Positions 6,069 to 9,243 of a DNA stretch of 9,243 nucleotides are shown here, in pieces (positions within the stretch are counted from its first letter, which is position 1; every line of letters begins with the position of its first letter). The notes beneath the pieces were generated by a model. It did not search any database and was not told the DNA's origin. It was given only the letters and a program-made list of their open reading frames with translations. Source of the stretch: an uncultured Ectothiorhodospiraceae bacterium (GTDB taxonomy: Bacteria > Pseudomonadota > Gammaproteobacteria > UBA9214); NCBI GenBank assembly GCA_947258945.1, contig CAMYKJ010000040.1, positions 1 to 9,243 of the forward strand. The letters are read 5' to 3'. The position numbers were made by a program, and so were the translations under genes.

Positions 6069-8096
6069 CTATTTAACCCTCATTCCCGGTTGCGCGCCGT
6101 CGTCGGGATGCAGGATAAACAATTCGTTCCCCCCGGGTCCTGCGGCCAGCACCATCCCTTCCGAAACGCCAAAGCGCATCTTGCGCGGCGCCAGGTTAGC
6201 CACCATGACGGTCAGCTTGCCTTCCAGGGCGGCGGGATCATAGGCCGACTTGATGCCGGCGAACACGTTGCGGGACTCGCCGCCAAGGTCGAGCGTCAGT
6301 TGCAGCAGCTTGTCGGCGCCCTCCACGTGTTCGGCCCTGGCGATGCGGGCGATGCGCAGATCGAGTTTGGCGAAGTCCTCGAACGCAACGGTGTCGGCGA
6401 TCGGGTCAGCCGCGAGCGCTCCGCTGCTCGCGGTAGCCGGGCTTTTTTCAAGATGTTCTTTCGAGTCTTCCAGCATGGCGTCGATTTTCTCCTGTTCCAC
6501 GCGCGTCATGAGCGGTTTGAAATTATCGATCCGGTGCCCGGTCAGCGGACTCTCGATGTTCGACCAGCGCATCTCCGGTATGTTCAGGAATGCCTCCACT
6601 TCTGCCGCCATTGCCGGCAAAATCGGTTGCAGGTAAGTCAGCAGGACGCGGAACAGGTTGAGGCCGGTGCTGCAGACTGCCTGTACGTCCTGTTCCCGGC
6701 CGGCTTCCTTTGCCAGCACCCAGGGCTTGTTCGTGTCGATATACTGGTTCGCCCGGTCGGCCAGCGCCATGATCCTGCGTACGGCCTGCCCGTAGGCGCG
6801 CTGCTCGTAGGCGGTTGCGATGTCGTCGCCGGCCGCAACGAATTCGCGGTACAGCGCCGGCTCGGAACAGCTGTCCGCAAGCATCCCGTCGAAGCGCTTG
6901 TTGATGAAACCCGCGCAGCGGCTGGCGATATTCACCACCTTGCCGACCAGGTCGCTGTTGACGCGCAGCACGAAGTCCTCGAGGTTGAGATCGATGTCAT
7001 CCACACCGGAGCCGAGCTTGGCGGCAAAATAATAGCGCAGGTATTCCGGATTCAGGTGCTCGAGCCAGGTGCTGGCCTTGATGAAGGTGCCGCGTGACTT
7101 GGACATTTTCTGTCCGTCAACGGTCAGGAAGCCATGTGCGAAGACGGCGGTCGGCATACGGTAGCCCGTACCGTGCAGCATGGCCGGCCAGAACAGGGTG
7201 TGGAAGCGCAGGATATCCTTGCCGATGAAGTGATACAGTTCGGCCCGGCTGTCCTTGCCCCACCATGCATCGAAGTCCCTGCCGGTACGGTCGCAGTAAT
7301 GCCTGCAACTCGCCATGTAGCCGATCGGCGCATCCAGCCAGACGTAGAAATATTTGCCCGGCGCATCCGGTATCTCGAAGCCGAAGTAGGGCGCGTCGCG
7401 CGAAATGTCCCAGTCATGCAGGCCGGTGGACAGCCACTCGTCCATCTTGTTCGCGACTTCCGGCTGCGTGGACTCCCTGACATATGCGCGCAGCATCTCC
7501 TCGAAGTCCGTCAGTTTGAAAAAGTAGTGTTCGGAATCCTTCCTGACCGGCGTGGCGCCGCTGACCACGGAGCGGGGATTTTTCAGTTCCCCGGCGTCAT
7601 AGGTGGCACCGCACACTTCGCAATTGTCGCCGTACTGGTCATCCGCCCCGCAGCGCGGACAGGTGCCCTTGATGAACCGGTCCGGCAGAAACATCTCTTT
7701 TTCAGGGTCGAAGAACTGGCTGATGGTGCGGCGTGCGATGTGGCCATCGTCGCGCAGTGTCAGGTAAATATGCTCGGCCAGGCTGCGGTTTTCAGTCGAG
7801 TGTGTACTGTGGTAGTTGTCGAAGTCGACGCCGAAACCGGCGAAATCGGCCTGGTGCTCGTCGGCAACGCGGGCGATCAGTGCTTCGGGTGTGATGCCTT
7901 CCTGCTGTGCTCGCAGCATGATCGGGGTGCCGTGGGCATCATCGGCGCAGACATAGGTGCAGTCGTGGCCGCGCAGTTTCTGAAAGCGGACCCAGATGTC
8001 GGTCTGGATGTATTCGACCAGGTGCCCGATATGGATCGGCCCGTTGGCGTAGGGCAGGGCGCTGGTGACCAGAATTGTGCGGTTTTCCTGACTCAT
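6069..8096 (-). CDS. metG: Methionyl-tRNA synthetase
   Basis: Cytoplasmic class I synthetase that charges tRNA-Met and initiator tRNA with methionine. It has 675 residues, against 677 in E. coli, and aligns throughout. The HIGH motif is HIGH at 22-25 within [13 protein letters not shown], and KMSKS is at 330-334 ([11 protein letters not shown]). The zinc knuckle has Cys146, 149, 159 and 162 (CPRCG, then CEVCG). The anticodon-binding helical domain follows, with INKRFDG and INLFRV-like segments. A C-terminal EMAP/Trbp111-type tRNA-binding and dimerisation domain runs from about residue 572 ([11 protein letters not shown] to [15 protein letters not shown]). The ATG at 8096 is the first in frame with the conserved N-terminus. 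Only GAGA just before it resembles a Shine-Dalgarno. It is divergent from mrp, as in E. coli, and lies directly upstream of rnfA on the same strand, so some cotranscription with rnf is possible. Confidence 0.97.
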   Translation of the reverse strand: MSQENRTILVTSALPYANGPIHIGHLVEYIQTDIWVRFQKLRGHDCTYVCADDAHGTPIMLRAQQEGITPEALIARVADEHQADFAGFGVDFDNYHSTHSTENRSLAEHIYLTLRDDGHIARRTISQFFDPEKEMFLPDRFIKGTCPRCGADDQYGDNCEVCGATYDAGELKNPRSVVSGATPVRKDSEHYFFKLTDFEEMLRAYVRESTQPEVANKMDEWLSTGLHDWDISRDAPYFGFEIPDAPGKYFYVWLDAPIGYMASCRHYCDRTGRDFDAWWGKDSRAELYHFIGKDILRFHTLFWPAMLHGTGYRMPTAVFAHGFLTVDGQKMSKSRGTFIKASTWLEHLNPEYLRYYFAAKLGSGVDDIDLNLEDFVLRVNSDLVGKVVNIASRCAGFINKRFDGMLADSCSEPALYREFVAAGDDIATAYEQRAYGQAVRRIMALADRANQYIDTNKPWVLAKEAGREQDVQAVCSTGLNLFRVLLTYLQPILPAMAAEVEAFLNIPEMRWSNIESPLTGHRIDNFKPLMTRVEQEKIDAMLEDSKEHLEKSPATASSGALAADPIADTVAFEDFAKLDLRIARIARAEHVEGADKLLQLTLDLGGESRNVFAGIKSAYDPAALEGKLTVMVANLAPRKMRFGVSEGMVLAAGPGGNELFILHPDDGAQPGMRVK

Positions 8097-8160
8097 TCTC
8101 GGATTGCGGAAATAACACTCTGAAACAACTATAGATAAGTGGGCTAGTATGCCATAGTCC

Positions 8161-8231
8161 GAATCAATGGGGTCAGGGTCGATTGATATTGTTCAGGTTC
8201 CAGAATCAGGCAAACCTGACCCCGTTGATTC
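8161..8231. repeat. 71-bp palindromic element with GGGGTCAG-type ends (MITE/REP-like)
   Basis: The ends are an 18-bp terminal inverted repeat with 16 matches: GAATCAATGGGGTCAGGG at 8161-8178 and, on the opposite strand, GAATCAACGGGGTCAGGT at 8231-8214. An inner alternative stem pairs CAGGTT (8194-8199) with AACCTG (8213-8218). The 35-nt centre has no coding capacity. Palindromes with GGGGTCAG/CTGACCCC ends are, from memory, common beside IS200-like Y1/REP-associated transposase genes in gammaproteobacteria, so this may be a non-autonomous derivative. No clear target duplication flanks it. It sits between the divergent metG and mrp starts, where it could influence either promoter. Confidence 0.6.
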
Positions 8232-8287
8232 CAGGGTATTGCGTATCCCCGATGGGTAGCTGTGCGCACGCGACGGGCGGGTTGGTG

Positions 8288-8293
8288 TACAAT
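8288..8293 (+). promoter_or_regulatory. Candidate -10 element of mrp/apbC
   Basis: TACAAT, 5 of 6 to TATAAT, lies 59 nt upstream of the mrp ATG. It is preceded by TG, but not in the exact extended -10 spacing. No convincing -35 hexamer lies 16-18 nt upstream (CGCACG region). A start near 8300 would give a leader of about 50 nt that includes a GC-rich self-complementary patch (about 8312-8330, GGCCCCGGCGGCCGG). Confidence 0.3.
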
Positions 8294-8340
8294 TCGCGGT
8301 CAATTTTCACCGGCCCCGGCGGCCGGCGCCCGACAAATCC

Positions 8341-8345
8341 AGGAG
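8341..8345 (+). promoter_or_regulatory. Ribosome binding site of mrp/apbC
   Basis: AGGAG followed by a 7-nt spacer to the ATG at 8353. It is a near-consensus Shine-Dalgarno at good spacing and decides the start of mrp. Confidence 0.8.
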
Positions 8346-8352
8346 CAAGACA

Positions 8353-9243
8353 ATGGCTGACGTGACCCAAGACCGGATCGAAGAAAAACTGGCCACCTAC
8401 ATTGATCCGTATCTCGAGAAAGATCTCGTTTCGACGAAGTGCGTCAAGGACATCGCCATCGACGGTGATACTGTCACCGTCAAGGTGGTACTGGGCTTCC
8501 CGGCCTCCGGTTACCGTGATGAGATGGCCGGCAAGCTCAAGGCCCTGGTCGAGTCCGTGGACGGTGTCGGCAGTGCCGTGATCGACGTATCCAGCAAGAT
8601 TTCCGCCCATTCCGCGCAGAAGGGCGTGAAGCACATCGAGGGCATCAGGAACATCATTGCCGTGGCCTCCGGCAAGGGTGGCGTCGGCAAGTCGACCACC
8701 GCCGTCAACCTCGCGCTGGCGCTGTCCGCCGAAGGCGCCAGCGTGGGTATACTGGACGCCGACATCTACGGTCCCAGCCAGCCGCGCATGCTGGGCGTGC
8801 ACGGCAAACCGGAATCCCTGGATGGCAAGTCGCTGGAGCCGATGAACAGTTACCATCTCCAGGCCATGTCAATCGGTTTCCTCGTTGACGAGGAAACTCC
8901 GATGATCTGGCGCGGCCCGATGGTGACCCAGGCACTGCAGCAGTTGCTCAACGACACCAACTGGAAGGACCTGGACTACCTGGTTGTGGACCTGCCGCCA
9001 GGCACCGGCGATATCCAGCTCACGCTGGCGCAGCAGGTACCGGTCAGCGGTGCCGTGATCGTGACGACACCGCAGGACATCGCCCTGCTGGATGCCCGCA
9101 AGGGACTCAAGATGTTCGAGAAGGTCGAGGTGCCGGTGCTGGGTGTGATCGAGAACATGAGTATCCATATCTGCAGCGAGTGCGGCCACGAGGAATACAT
9201 ATTCGGCCAGGGTGGCGGCGAGCGCATGGCGGAACAGAACCAT
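8353..9243 (+). CDS. apbC: Mrp/ApbC family Fe-S cluster carrier ATPase (3' end outside window)
   Basis: A cytoplasmic P-loop ATPase of the Mrp/NBP35/ApbC family that binds and transfers Fe-S clusters to apoproteins. 297 codons are open to the window edge without a stop. E. coli Mrp has 369, so about 70 residues are missing on the right. Residues 8-85 form a MIP18/DUF59 domain. The deviant Walker A SGKGGVGKST starts near residue 106, followed by ILDADIYGPSQPRML and DLPPGTGDIQLTLAQ. ENMS lies at 267-270, and the cluster-binding CXXC is Cys274/Cys277 (HICSECGHEE). The start is fixed by the AGGAG site. It is divergent from metG, an arrangement shared with E. coli. As a cluster carrier it could serve the Fe-S proteins encoded nearby (Rnf subunits, Nth), but that link is inference. 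Confidence 0.95.
   Translation, partial: MADVTQDRIEEKLATYIDPYLEKDLVSTKCVKDIAIDGDTVTVKVVLGFPASGYRDEMAGKLKALVESVDGVGSAVIDVSSKISAHSAQKGVKHIEGIRNIIAVASGKGGVGKSTTAVNLALALSAEGASVGILDADIYGPSQPRMLGVHGKPESLDGKSLEPMNSYHLQAMSIGFLVDEETPMIWRGPMVTQALQQLLNDTNWKDLDYLVVDLPPGTGDIQLTLAQQVPVSGAVIVTTPQDIALLDARKGLKMFEKVEVPVLGVIENMSIHICSECGHEEYIFGQGGGERMAEQNH

Noticed and set aside
5589..7097. 502-codon open frame on the plus strand
   Set aside because: It runs antisense across the 5' part of rnfA, the repeat spacer and the 3' half of metG, which are clearly conserved genes. Its product shows no recognisable domain. A GC-rich shadow frame.
7134..8123. 329-codon open frame on the plus strand
   Set aside because: Entirely antisense to the conserved N-terminal half of metG, with no motif and no ribosome binding site.
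8097..8160. metG promoter on the minus strand (TATAGT near 8130)
   Set aside because: A TATAGT hexamer is present, but no acceptable -35 lies 16-18 nt upstream (TATGGC). Not strong enough to list as a feature.
8206..8856. 216-codon open frame on the minus strand
   Set aside because: Antisense to the start of mrp, whose plus-strand product has all family motifs and a good ribosome binding site.

Overview
The window looks like a chromosomal segment from a GC-rich gammaproteobacterium, judged by eye. The layout rnfABCDGE-nth, with metG upstream and mrp/apbC divergent from metG, is gammaproteobacterial: E. coli has both the rnf(rsx)ABCDGE-nth cluster and the divergent metG/mrp pair. No genus is proposed.

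Reading along the minus strand (right to left), metG (6069-8096) encodes methionyl-tRNA synthetase. After a 94-nt repeat-rich spacer comes rnfA (5393-5974), then rnfB (4821-5381), rnfC (3155-4828), rnfD (2186-3155), rnfG (1657-2189), rnfE (964-1653) and nth (312-947). Most of these genes overlap or are separated by fewer than 20 nt, so they form one transcription unit. Rnf is a membrane, flavin and Fe-S ion-pumping ferredoxin:NAD+ oxidoreductase. Nth is a [4Fe-4S] DNA glycosylase.

Two subunits are broken as written. rnfD and rnfG each change reading frame, and at each change point a stretch of conserved family sequence is missing (about 55-60 nt in rnfD, about 90-95 nt in rnfG). RnfA, B, C and E look full length. 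Either the Rnf complex has recently been inactivated in this strain or the assembly has two local collapses. This is the main anomaly of the window.

At the left edge, also on the minus strand, is the first 30 codons of a secreted small protein. It has a signal peptide of a type I associate, tentatively, with HvfA-like/bufferin-like metallophore precursor peptides. It sits behind a candidate promoter, a leader of about 165 nt with several mutually exclusive inverted repeats, and a terminator-like hairpin just before its ribosome binding site.

At the right edge, on the plus strand, mrp/apbC (8353 to the window end, no stop) encodes the P-loop Fe-S cluster carrier protein. The metG-mrp intergenic region carries a 71-bp palindromic element with GGGGTCAG-type ends, resembling a small non-autonomous mobile element. 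No CRISPR array, tRNA, rRNA or complete transposase gene was seen.
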